20,432 nucleotides of DNA from Phoronis australis (taxonomy: Eukaryota > Phoronida > Phoronidae): assembly GCA_002633005.1 (NCBI GenBank), contig NMRA01000478.1, positions 97,014-117,445 of the forward strand, written 5' to 3'. A program made the position numbers and the translations under genes. Below are positions 1 through 9,481 of this stretch, piece after piece (position 1 is the stretch's first letter; every line of letters starts with the position of its first letter). A model generated the notes under the pieces. The model had not been told where the DNA came from. It saw nothing but the letters and a program-made list of their open reading frames with translations, and made no database searches.

Positions 1-430
1 GGCACAACCCAGAGTGTAATTTGTCTGTCATAGGGGTTTTAGTGACCTGTGACATGTATTGAATCATATGGAATTGGTTTTGTGTGGTACCTCGAATGTA
101 TGTGCTAGCTCATTTTTGGGGGGTCCTTTTTGGGTTTCTGCCGGACCCATTCCAGGGTGCAATTTGTCTGTCATGGGTCATTTGGTGTTCAGTGCGGTAC
201 TATTGTTCGTTTGAAATCAGTTTTGGTTGGTACCTCGAATATCTAGTCTAGCTCATTTTTTGGGCTGTTTGTAAGGCCCCCAGGGGTCACACCCAGAGTG
301 CAGACAACGGCAGACGTCCATTTCTGTACATACTGAGATGGACTTTAAATGCTCCCGTGGTCAGATGTTGGTACCTCGTTCATCTATGCTAAGTGCTCTG
401 GGCTGCCGGTCTATGTGTGGAATCAATATC
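1..430. repeat. Diverged tandem repeat, three units of about 142 bp
   Basis: Two landmarks recur with the same spacing. The word CAGAGTG/CAGGGTG starts at 10, 153 and 294; in the first two copies it is followed by an almost identical AATTTGTCTGTCAT. The word GGTACCTCG starts at 86, 229 and 370; in the first two copies it is followed by GCTAGCTCATTTTT or CTAGCTCATTTTTT. The period is therefore 143 then 141 bp. The third unit is more decayed. The array probably continues left of the window. No reading frame stays open through it, so it is more likely a satellite-like or transposon-internal repeat than a repeated protein domain. Confidence 0.8.
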
Positions 431-1139
431 AGCGGGAAATGGAAAAAATATCGTCAATTATTCTTGCCTATGAGAACGATTTCACCTAAGTATTTAAGGC
501 GACAAACTTGACAGGTATCAACAAGGGAAATAAAGAGGATTCCCTGTGGATGTTTACCATTTCATCACAATCTTCAATAGGCTCCAAAGCACAACACATT
601 TCTGATACGGTACATGCAAAGCAGACTATCACCTGAAGTACAGTACACAGATTGAGCTGGATTATTGTCTTTTGACTTGAATACAAAACCGCAGACATTT
701 TGCAAATTTGGTATGGATTAGCAGTAATTAAAGAAAGACTCTAAATAACAAAGCAATCGGGCGTTTTTGTTATTTTACAAGCAATTTAACAAAGAACATT
801 TGCATAAATGTTTGATTAAGGCCTATGAAAAGCAAATTCCAGTGTTTCAGGAAATCTATCACTTTGTTTTCGGCAAATACTAAAAATGTGACTTGTTCAA
901 TGCCACTTGACAGATGGTTAAATAGGGCAATCTAACAGGATGCCTGTAAGGTAAATAAAAATACCAGAAATCAGATATGTCTATGCAAATGTTAATCTCC
1001 TTGCAAACACTGGAACAGCAATTGATTTGCATGTAATTGTATAGTAAAAGCTAGTATAAACACAATAAATACTATCAGCCTTTATGCTATCATGTTTCCG
1101 ATGATCACTCAATTTAGGGTCACATACAGCTTACCACTC
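431..1139. other. Gene-free AT-rich stretch
   Basis: No supported gene, RNA or clear repeat was seen. The only open stretch is 70 codons on the minus strand (486-698), which looks like chance. Confidence 0.5.
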
Positions 1140-1627
1140 TTAAGGGCCTTTCATACTAACGTCGACGCATCGATGGTTTGGGGAGTTGCTGTCAGTACGA
1201 ACGCATAACTCCGGTCCTGGATCGCAGTTAACAGCTTCAGTTAACATCGCAGTTAACAGGTGGATTTAAGTATGAACGCTTAACTCCGGTCCAATCGAAG
1301 TTATCGCCAGGTGCTACTGTTATCCTCAACGGTTACAGAGTAGTGCCATCACTAATAACTACTTATTTTTTGCTCTGATGATAACCAATCGATTTCAAAC
1401 TGAGTTTAATTTCATTTAGCACATTTAAATGTTCCCAAATTGTCACACTGAAAAAAATCTTAGCGTGCAGCGCTACCTTTCGATAACTTCGATGACGTCA
1501 GTGTCACCAACCCTTTACTTCGATGGTCATTATGTACCGAAGCCAGTATGAACGGTCCAGTTAACTGCGCAGTTTACGTCGACGCTCCACTCAGACCATA
1601 GTTATGTCAATATGAAAGGGCCTTTAA
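1140..1627. mobile_element. Fold-back miniature inverted-repeat element (family A), TTAA at both ends
   Basis: The left end reads TTAAGGGCCTTTCATACT (1140-1157). The right end, reverse-complemented, reads TTAAAGGCCCTTTCATATT (1627 back to 1609), the same apart from one indel and two substitutions. TTAA lies at 1140-1143 and 1624-1627, as expected for target sites of piggyBac-like transposases. Complementarity continues inside: CGCAGTTAAC (left, third copy 1248-1257) pairs with GTTAACTGCG (1560-1569), and CGAAGTTATCG (1296-1306) pairs perfectly with CGATAACTTCG (1481-1491). The element would thus fold into a long imperfect hairpin with a loop of about 175 bases. It carries no transposase and would be non-autonomous. 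The TTAA assignment rests on these ends only. Confidence 0.8.
1195..1292. repeat. Direct repeats inside the family A element
   Basis: The word GAACGCATAACTCCGGTCC (1199-1217) recurs as GAACGCTTAACTCCGGTCC (1274-1292), 75 bases apart. Between them CAGTTAACA occurs three times, at 1225, 1238 and 1250. Such sub-terminal repeats are common in non-autonomous DNA transposons, where they can be transposase-binding sites; that role is inferred here. Confidence 0.75.
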
Positions 1628-2397
1628 AGACCTGATTTGTCTAGAACATGTTGCTTTGAAACCATCATTGCACTACAACCAACTGCAACTCCACCGCAAC
1701 TCCACTTACCTTTCCTATTGGCTGGCAATATCAGAGTTACAATTAATTCTCTGATTTAAACACCAGGTGGCGTATTTGAATCATATACTCGAACTAATGA
1801 ATTAGAGATTAATAAACATTTCCCACCACTTGCGGTGAACAGCCCAAGACTGGTAAGTGATATTATCAGTCAGATCGCTTTAAATGCGACTTTTAAAAGT
1901 TAGAAATGAAAAACGCATAAATGACGAATGCTTCATTGAATCTCATGTGACTGATTTCGTGACCTCTCGTAAATACTCCAGCCGAAGTAGAGTTAATGTT
2001 TCCCACTGAAGCGGCGTTGCACATCACTGCACTTTAACCCATGTTTTTTATTGTGGGAGGAGTTCCGATGGCTAATTACATTCGGGAGTCACACTTTTCC
2101 GTAGAGCAGAACTGATAGCAAAAGCAGAGTTGCACATGTTGGTGGAAAAGCAACATTACGGCTTTTTAATAGAGCGAGTAAGGTGTCCCATGATTTTACA
2201 AGGTTATACTGTGGTCTGAAGATGTCAATATTCAGGTGTTTTCACATCCCACAAAGAGTACTCTAAAATGGTATTAGTTTGAAATTACAGATTTCGATAT
2301 TTAAAGCGTCACATCGCCCTGTTTAGCGTGCTAAAAACGAAAATTGTCTCATAGTATTCCTTATTATGATAGAATTATATTTAAATTACCAACTCAA
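1628..2397. other. Gene-free stretch
   Basis: No gene is supported. It holds one CTCF-like site (1761-1772, listed separately) and a splice-donor-like GGTAAGTGA near 1853 without a convincing exon beside it. Confidence 0.5.
1761..1772 (+). promoter_or_regulatory. CTCF-like site 1
   Basis: CACCAGGTGGCG matches the core of the CTCF motif conserved across bilaterians (CCASYAGRKGGCRS in IUPAC form) at nearly every position. This is a motif match only. Confidence 0.35.
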
Positions 2398-2570
2398 GTC
2401 ACAGGCAATGGCACGCGAGTGTCATTTTTGAATTTTCCAATTTCAGTATTGGCAAACTCCAATTAAGTCTGAAGCATTTGCTGTCACAGGCAGTGGCATA
2501 TATGCATCATTTTGAAATTTGCCATTTTAGCCTGGTGGTCAATCCCCAATAAACTGCAGCATTTTCTTGA
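2398..2570. repeat. Old repeat, two adjacent copies, period 85 bp (family B)
   Basis: GTCACAGGCAATGGCA at 2398 is matched by GTCACAGGCAGTGGCA at 2483. Both are followed by a GTCAT/ATCAT plus TTTTGAA-type tract, a CCAATTT/CCATTTT word and a CTGAAGCATTT/CTGCAGCATTT word. A third, diverged relative lies at 14709-14775. There is no coding capacity. Confidence 0.6.
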
Positions 2571-3379
2571 ATGGTTGCCGGTTTCAATGTTTCTTAGTAG
2601 GTGATGTTTGCATTTACAGGCAGGCATTTTCAAATCCAAGTCACATGAATAAATTACCACCAGTCACAAACTTAAAGCTAACCTTAAGACATTAGCCCAG
2701 GCATTCTACTTAGTATCTTTTTGTCATTGCCTCAACAAGATATGAATATTTAGACTTATCTTTCCAAATGAATACTAAAATTTTACCGGTTGCACACAGA
2801 TGTCTTTCCTCAGACTTCTTCATATGTCCAACTGTCTTGTACTGTGTGAATCAGAATTTTTATTGCATACTTGGGGAGTCAATGCCTGAAACCAATACCA
2901 ACCAGCCCTTGGTGAATAACAGTTTGGACTACCAATAGAGGTGACTGGGTACAGGTGTTGCCCCCTACCATCACTACCTAGGCATCACTACTACACTGCA
3001 TGCACACTCTAAGAATTGGCAATAAATAACGACTGTTCAACTTCAAGGCTCCCTTAATGGCTAGTGCCACTGCTATCACTGAAGAAGTCACCCTCATTGT
3101 TATTCCCGCTTCAAGGCCCTCCCAAAAGGAAAGAAGCCTGCCTTCACAGATGGCAATTTTTTTGGCTAAGGAAAAAATTCCCTGAGACACCTGGACCACC
3201 TCTCATTGGCATTCCTCAATTCAAGTTATTTAAAAAATAACCAAAGGAAGTCAAGTGCAATGCCAAAACTGAAATGTTATAAGGGTCCAACAGCAACTTA
3301 AAAAGAGAAAATGTCTGCACAGCCCTTAAAATAGCATGCTGACGGTGTTTTTTCTGGATGTTTCCACAGCGGTCAGGTG
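2571..3379. other. Gene-free stretch
   Basis: No gene is supported. A 73-codon open stretch on the minus strand (2978-3199) shows no domain or signal that I recognise. Another (3326-3535) runs through the C-runs at 3380-3405, so its Gly/Arg-rich part reflects base composition. Confidence 0.45.
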
Positions 3380-3405
3380 CCCCCCCCCCCTCCCACCCCC
3401 CGCCC
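3380..3405 (-). other. G-quadruplex candidate
   Basis: On the plus strand there are runs of 11, 3, 6 and 3 C separated by single bases (3380-3390, 3392-3394, 3396-3401, 3403-3405). On the minus strand this is four G-tracts with one-base loops, a pattern known to give very stable parallel quadruplexes. The plus strand could form an i-motif. Long homopolymers are also prone to sequencing length error. Confidence 0.7.
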
Positions 3406-3623
3406 TCTCAGCATCCTCAATGGCCAGATAAAAAATCAGTGTGTTGCCTTTGACAAAAAAGTTATGTAACACGCCTTTGGATTCGTGAAGGCCGGAAAGC
3501 AGGCAGGACACAACCATGGTATTTAACCAAGACATGTTGCATTCTCTACTTCCAAAGACCTATTTCATGAAAAGTGACTGAAGACTTAGACTGATCATTG
3601 GCCATGTGCTCCAGCCCACTTCC

Positions 3624-3806
3624 CAATTGACCTATCGCAAGCTCCGCCCCCTTGCGTTATGTTGACTAACAAACAATAAGTTTTACTCAGCAACGGGTTG
3701 TTTGTCGGGTAAAATAGCGGCTTGGAGACGAACGTGTGTCAAGAATGATGAGTTCTAAATGGTCAGTTAAGCCGTCACTCAAAGTCCTGGCGATAGGTGA
3801 CAATTG
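3624..3806. mobile_element. 183-bp miniature inverted-repeat element (family C)
   Basis: The left end CAATTGACCTATCGC (3624-3638) matches the reverse complement of the right end, CAATTGTCACCTATCGCC (3806 back to 3789), except for a 2-base indel. The outer part is CAATTG and the inner part ACCTATCGC. Just inside the left end is a second small palindrome, CGCAAG...CTTGCG. The element has no coding capacity. The target-site duplication is not clear, so the superfamily is not assigned. Confidence 0.65.
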
Positions 3807-6230
3807 CTGATTAAAAGTTAAGCCTAATAATTGAGAATATCAGAGTCTAAAAACCAATTGACAGTCAGATATTACCTCAGTAACTAGCACTTATGAATGT
3901 GTATTGTCTCTCAGACTTTGCACTTTTTTCCTCAAGTGAGACTTAAATTATTTTACACAAATAGTTGTGTGGAATGCTAGACCATATTTCTGACAGAACA
4001 GTACTTTACGTAACAACCAAAAGATGTTAATTTGAATTTACGTTCATTATTAAACTATCTGTGTAGGGTAAAACTCACCAGCACAACTAACAATTCCAAA
4101 GATCAAATCAGGGGAATAGGCCAGGAGACAATTGACAGAATTTGTTGTCACAGGACTTTGACAAAAATCAGTTACAAAAAATTTTTCGACAGCAAGAAAA
4201 TAAAAAAGTTTATTAATAACAGTGGAATAAATGTGAATTCCATCAAAAAATATTCGATTGTAACTATGTATTGACTGTCTTTATCCTAACTCAGAAGAGA
4301 AGGGGATTCTAAGGACAGCATAGCGCATTTAATGACTCCCAATATAATTACCCAACTGTTGATGTCTGGCCTCTAAAACACAGATTCATCAAATTGCATT
4401 TTAACGTTCAATTTTCAATCCATAAAAGTATTATATAGCACATGAATATCCATCTTAATTCATATCTTATAACGCCATACAATCACTGACAATCACATGA
4501 CTGCCACTAATCCTGCTATTACCTAGGTGGCGCTACAAGCAACCTCCTCTCTGAACTATATTGACTACAGTAAATGCAGACAACCTAGTCTCAGATTATT
4601 TTACATTCAAAGAAAAAAGATATTAACCATCAAAGGCCCCTTTTTGACACAAACTCTCTTGGTATCAGACAGGAGATATCTCTCTAACGAAATAAACCTG
4701 AGAAATGGCACCCTCCGTCATAAACTGTAGCACGTGTGCAAAACTTAAAAAATACGCTGATATTCAAATGTCCCAAGAGTATTGAAAATCAAAAAGTGTG
4801 AAAATGGTCTAAGAAGATTTGCGAAGTAATCGAAGTCAGGTCCCACACACTACTCGCATATTTGCAGCAAGTGAAAAATGCATTTCAATGGTACTTGGAT
4901 GTTACTGAAAAAATAAAAAATAATACAATTTTGAATCCAGCAATTTTGGAAAAATCCATGAGATTCAAAATTATCTCTAAGAGGAAGAAAAGTATGAAGA
5001 AAAAATTTCATGCTTCACTACACATTTAAATTACACCACAGAGAAGGATGTTCGCCTATTGACCAAATTTATAAGCGAAAAAACTCACAATCAGTAAATT
5101 TGATCCAGAAATATTTCCACAACTATTTAAACAATTTCCTGGCCAATGGTATCTCTATACCACAGCCCTATCCAAACTCCATATTATACAAGGTAACAAG
5201 AAACATCAACTCAGAGCTCTGATCCAATTGAAAACAGAAATGAAATCTCCACAACACTTGGGGTTCCCCACTGTTTTCTGTAAGCTTGCCCAACAGGACC
5301 AGAATTCCTCAAAATTAGAAGAGTAAAAGTCTACATTAAAAACCTGTACCAAGAGAAAGGGTAATACAAAAACAAAAAAGTGTCAGATGAAATAAATCAC
5401 TAAAAACAAGTTTGACAATGTTGGATGTTTTACTGCCGAAACATGTTACTATATTTTAGAAAAGTTGTTGTCTTCATTTAAACTACGTCACAAACAACTT
5501 TTAATAAGTGATTGCATACTCGCACAATCTTGCCGACAACAAATTAATGACACGTGAAACTTAATTTTTCCATGTTTGACAATCTTTATATATGTTTTAC
5601 CATGTACAGGTTGTGCACCACAGAGACTGAAATAGGCACAATTTTACCATCATGCTAAATACAAGAAATCAAAATAGCTGGTTTCAAATTCATGCCTGAC
5701 CTTTCACCCAATCACTACAAACTTGCCTGATTGAACTTGAATAGACAGTTGCCAGTCACTGAAGCAAACGGAAGTTTCAATTTTGTGGGCATATGTCACC
5801 AATGATAATTCAACCCATAAAACCACTAGAGAAATGAAGGCCTTCAGCCATCTAGCCATGGTCCTGGACTGTTCACGCTCTAACTAAGTTAACAGGCAAT
5901 CAGAGCCACTTGGGTTTGTTTTATGCCTTGGCAAAATTCCTAATGGAGAGCGCAACAGCTGCTGGTACCATCAGGAAGGCGGCATTATCTTAAGACTTCC
6001 TTCAATTCCATCTCTATTCACCTCATGTGCTATCAAATAATTTTGGAAGAGTTAAATTCACCAATACTACGAGCTTGTGACAACTGACAAACCAAAACTA
6101 CTCTTCATTATACCATTTACAATTTCTCATCACAGAAATCAACAAAATCATTTTATTTTTGATACCATCAGCTACTCATTGTAAAGACGATAACAAAGAC
6201 AGCAATAGCAATAGGACACAATACCCTCTG
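3807..6230. other. Long gene-free AT-rich stretch
   Basis: This is the largest stretch without a convincing feature. Several short open stretches lie on the plus strand (4032-4274, 4527-4730, 5010-5222). They are rich in Lys, Asn, Ile and Ser, as expected from A-rich sequence, and share no recognisable domain. One CTCF-like site lies at 4521-4535. Confidence 0.5.
4521..4535 (+). promoter_or_regulatory. CTCF-like site 2
   Basis: ACCTAGGTGGCGCTA contains the full AGGTGGCGC core preferred by insect CTCF and compatible with the vertebrate motif. Motif match only. Confidence 0.4.
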
Positions 6231-6233
6231 ACA

Positions 6234-6250
6234 CAGCGCCACCTATAGTG
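6234..6250 (-). promoter_or_regulatory. CTCF-like site 3
   Basis: The minus strand reads CACTATAGGTGGCGCTG, again with the AGGTGGCGC core. Motif match only. Confidence 0.4.
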
Positions 6251-6868
6251 AAAAGTGGCCCTGTGGAAATATGATGAACGACAAACGGAATTCCGTGTGT
6301 GAGCATCAATGTGCATGCTTGGTCGGAAATTTACCGATCTCATCGCTACCACTTGTACATGCCTTCTATGCACTGTACTTGTCTGGGCTCAAGCCACTGG
6401 ATCGGGGTTCCTTGATTTTGCTTACTGCCATCACTGCCCGCTTTAATAAGGTGCAACCATTCAGGTCAAAAGTCGTCGCCAAACTACGCGAGAGCAAACT
6501 AAAAGGGGTTTCCCAGATTTCAACCAATGGGAATGACAGAATGTTTTCACGTCGGTTTCATTACTTTAACCAATGCTACTTTTTGTAGCACTGTGAAAGA
6601 GTACAGGACACAAGCAATGAATGAATGAAGATCTTGTAAGACACATTAGAAACAATGGTGTCATCTGCCTTCCACGAGTCTAACAAAGTTAGCATTCCCA
6701 AAGAACATACAATGCTGAGCTTTAATGCCAAATATTCAAAAAACATCAAAGTTTAGTCTTACTCATACCGAGGCAGTCAAATTAGCTGAAAACAGTTGTA
6801 ACAGATGGATTATAGCACATCTGCAGTGATGGCTTTGTTACGAACAAGGTCACCTATTTAGGATTCAA
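6251..6868. other. Stretch with one 105-codon open frame, probably not a gene
   Basis: Plus-strand 6271-6588 stays open for 105 codons. It starts with two Met codons and has no signal peptide, domain or repeat that I recognise. No strong splice sites frame it and its composition is like its surroundings, so I treat it as chance. Confidence 0.4.
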
Positions 6869-7060
6869 TAAGACAGACAAGTACAACTTTATTTTATTCA
6901 CGTTTGTTTTCATGGACGACATGCACCACCAAGTTCTGCAGTTTCTGCACAATAGCTACCATCAGAAAATAATTTGAAAACTTGCGGGCATTTGCATCAA
7001 TGTTAGAAGATAATGACAACTGAAAAGGGACAATTTTGTAGACAATTTTTGTCCATAAAT
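6869..7060 (+). repeat. Dispersed repeat family D, copy 1
   Basis: Positions 6965-6992 match 13135-13162 in the same orientation at 25 of 28 bases; the key words are GAAAATA, TTTGAAAA and GGGCATT. Just upstream, AAGTTCTG and TACCA words also correspond. AATAAGACA at 6869 parallels AATAAGACA at 13012. The outer limits are approximate. The right part has GGACAA...TTGTCC ends (7029-7055) that could pair. Confidence 0.55.
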
Positions 7061-7689
7061 TAATTGGGTATTACCACACTAAGCAGACACCAATAGATGT
7101 AAGAAAGCGGATACCAAGACTACCTGATACATTCTGAAGACAAAGAGAACGTGATACAGGCCAGAACACCAAAGAGCTGACCAGAACAGATGCAAAGCTG
7201 ACAGATCATCCCAAACTCTTTACTACCACCAACATTAACTCTGCTGTGGGCACTAATTGGACAGTCTAAAATAAGCAACAGGAATGTTGCTAATGGGTCA
7301 GAGCAAACATGGTGAGCTAGAGATGGCCATCTAGTGGCTGGAACAAACAAAGAGCTGCTTCAACAGAAGAGCAGATTTCTAAAACGCTTTCTAAAACATC
7401 TGGCGTTATTACCTCTGATGGTTTAATGCGGGGCAATTAGCAATCAGTACTGGTAGTTCAATCTCCTGTGTGATGCAAAACATTAACACTTTGAAATTTG
7501 AGAGACAAAAACAAAGACATCCTGTGAAAACACGTGTTAAACCATGTGGACACTTTGTCTGATGTTTAGAAGATGTCACTTTTAACACCTCATCATAATC
7601 AGCGAAATGTCTCACAATAAGGTTATTGCCAAAATGCAATTAAAATTTAATTCAAAAGTAAAAGGAACACTAAGTAGCATAACGCTAAA
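7061..7689. other. Gene-free stretch
   Basis: Two 76-codon open stretches on the minus strand (7120-7350, 7409-7639) have no recognisable domain. A weak CTCF-like site lies at 7325-7340. Confidence 0.45.
7325..7340 (+). promoter_or_regulatory. CTCF-like site 4 (weaker)
   Basis: GGCCATCTAGTGGCTG resembles the CTCF core with T for G in the AGGTGGC part. It is the weakest of the six. Confidence 0.2.
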
Positions 7690-7699
7690 CCCTCGTGAG

Positions 7700-7741
7700 A
7701 GACCGCCCCGAGATGGATGCTGGAGCAACTCGGGACGGTCT
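7700..7741. repeat. 13-bp inverted repeat with 16-base loop
   Basis: AGACCGCCCCGAG (7700-7712) pairs with CTCGGGACGGTCT (7729-7741) at 12 of 13 positions. The loop begins exactly with an ATG. It is followed at once by CCACAG...CTGTGG (7759-7777) and a TCGACGAA/TTCGGTCGA pair (7778-7798), giving three hairpins in 100 bases. Confidence 0.75.
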
Positions 7742-8344
7742 GGGATCAAGCGGAAAAACCACAGGGTAGATCTGTGGTCGACGAATCTATTCGGTCGATT
7801 ACATTTTATTGCCCGTGAAGCCGCTAAGGGCTGCCTGAAGAAATATGACTCGCGCGTTTGTATTTTCGCCTTTTTCAATNCGTTGATCATCGTCAATACA
7901 CCTCCAAAAATTGCACATCGTCTTTGTGCAAACTACATTGAGATTTAAGTCTCCCGAAAAAAGTTGACGATCGGATAGTGTTTAAAAATCTAATTCTAAA
8001 TTTCTCCAGTTAGTGCACAAATGAAGTAAAAGAAAGTAGTTCTGCTTGTCGCGTCAGCTGTTGGTATCATTATCTCGATTTATGACCCACAACGCGTGAC
8101 TGGACAAAGCCTTTTCAAATTAGCCGGTGGAGCGTGAGACCCCTGAGGTCCCAATCGAGTCCTCACGACAACTTCGCGTTATGGTACTACAGCAAAACAA
8201 AGAGAGCTCTTGTTAGTCAGTAGGCAACTCGAACACTAAATCTATATGCATGAAGAGGACGATAGTGCTTACACCTTTCACCCCGCAGTGTCCAGCGAAG
8301 TTCCCCACACATCAATCGCTTGGTTGGTGCTGTCACAGGTTTAA

Positions 8345-8372
8345 GTGAGCTAGTCGCTGGTCACTAGCTCGC
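8345..8372. repeat. 10-bp inverted repeat with 8-base loop
   Basis: GTGAGCTAGT pairs with ACTAGCTCGC; the eight inner pairs (GAGCTAGT/ACTAGCTC) are perfect and the outer two include one G-T wobble. Confidence 0.7.
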
Positions 8373-8380
8373 ATGAACGC

Positions 8381-9181
8381 GTATTGGGTGAGATACTTGC
8401 TGTCATAACAACATGCCACGTTTCAAAGTAAAAAATGCCAATAAGTAAGGCAAACGACCAACACTAATTGAACAGTAAATATTAGCCGTCATTGAATTTT
8501 TAAAATTGGTGCACAATTAGAGAAATAAGCTAATAGGTTTTCGTCAACAGCACTGCTGAGCCACACTCATTAACAAACTTTCATGAAAACTAGATGACTT
8601 AGTCACAGTCTGGCTTAGGCATATTGGGATAACAAAAGGCCAATTTAACCGTCGAGTTGCCTCATGTAAAAAATTATGGTAATGCCATTAAAAATGGCAG
8701 AAGCCTTAAAAGTTGTACAATTTGTCTCTGCTACAACTGTTATGTACTGATCAATGAAGTAACCGTATAAAAATACAAGTACTTTGAAATATTGGAAAGA
8801 AAGCACAGAGAAAGAAAATCAATTCGTCTTTGGACTCAATCCATCGGTGGGGAAATAAAAAGCATCCCAATAAGAGATGTTTAAGCATTTCACACAAGAT
8901 TAATGGCAAAAGTGAAGGTTTGCATAAAACTGATAAACTTTTTCCATGCCATAATGTTGAGGTATGCATAGCATATTTGAAGACAGCAGCGATCCCATAG
9001 CCTAACACTTACACAGCGCAGTACAGCTGCTCAAACTTTGTGTTCATAAAAATTATTCAGGAAATGCCCACGAAATGTACAAAAAATCAAATAAACATTT
9101 AAGAGGGTATATCTCACCAAGATTTCCCTTATGTTTGCCTGGCTGGTGACAAATGAATTTTATTAAACACAGACGTTGAGG
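8381..9181. other. Gene-free stretch
   Basis: An 85-codon minus-strand open stretch (8751-9008) shows no domain. Positions 8599-8620 belong to a dispersed repeat described separately. Confidence 0.45.
8599..8640 (+). repeat. Dispersed repeat family E, copy 1
   Basis: The 22 bases at 8599-8620 (TTAGTCACAGTCTG followed by GCTTAGGC) match the reverse complement of 17818-17839 with one mismatch. After a gap, TTGGG plus an A-rich tract also corresponds on both sides. Confidence 0.55.
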
Positions 9182-9481
9182 TTACCCATGAAAATACAAG
9201 ACTGCAACTCTCTCAGCAAGACTGTGGTGACCTTTTGCGGTTTCTAAACACAGACCAAAGTACAATGTTCTGATTACAAACACAAGAAGCATGTCCCAAG
9301 AACACACACACACATATTTGTTAACTGCAAGGACACACTGGGTATGCCATTCATGATTGATGGTGATTTCTGCATTGTCTAAAAGCATGACTTGCCAACT
9401 GACTTGAACAGGTCTGACTTTTGTAACTGGAGTTTCTGGCCAAGCTGTTGGCACGGAAACAATGCAAACCAACTTCTGCAT
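9182..9481 (-). other. Open stretch of 99 codons, weak exon candidate
   Basis: The minus strand is open for 99 codons from an ATG at 9481. Residues about 10 to 50 have mixed, protein-like composition (for example TPVTKVRPVQVSWQVMLLDN), unlike the Lys/Asn-rich chance frames elsewhere. A pyrimidine-rich tract ending in CAACAG lies inside the frame near 9438-9460 (minus strand) and could be a splice acceptor. The only donor-like GTs downstream fall in the GT-repeat near 9302-9314. No family is recognised. Chance remains the simplest explanation. Confidence 0.15.
9302..9314. repeat. Short (AC)n microsatellite
   Basis: Six uninterrupted AC units. Confidence 0.8.

Larger units (their letters stand above)
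7690..8380. promoter_or_regulatory. CpG-rich, hairpin-rich island; candidate promoter or first-exon region
   Basis: CpG is sparse across most of the window, but 17 CpGs can be counted in about 185 bases between 7681 and 7870, and they remain common to about 8380. The block holds several inverted repeats: 7700-7712 with 7729-7741, 7759-7764 with 7772-7777, 7778-7785 with 7790-7798, 8133-8138 with 8162-8167, and 8345-8354 with 8363-8372. An ATG in good Kozak context sits at 7713. Both strands are open across the core (7607-7948 plus, 113 codons; 7612-7896 minus, 94 codons), probably because GC-rich sequence has few stops. No TATA box or known coding domain was identified. An unresolved base lies at 7880. 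Confidence 0.3.

Noticed and set aside
4032-4274. 80-codon Lys/Asn/Ile-rich plus-strand frame
   Set aside because: The composition is that of A-rich DNA read as codons; no domain and no splice context.
5834-5887. Short frame MKAFSHLAMVLDCSRSN
   Set aside because: Seventeen codons, ordinary context, no supporting signal.
7607-7948. 113-codon plus-strand frame, longest in the window, overlapping a 94-codon minus frame
   Set aside because: Both strands are open over the same GC-rich block, there is no recognisable domain, an unresolved base lies inside, and the length is within chance.
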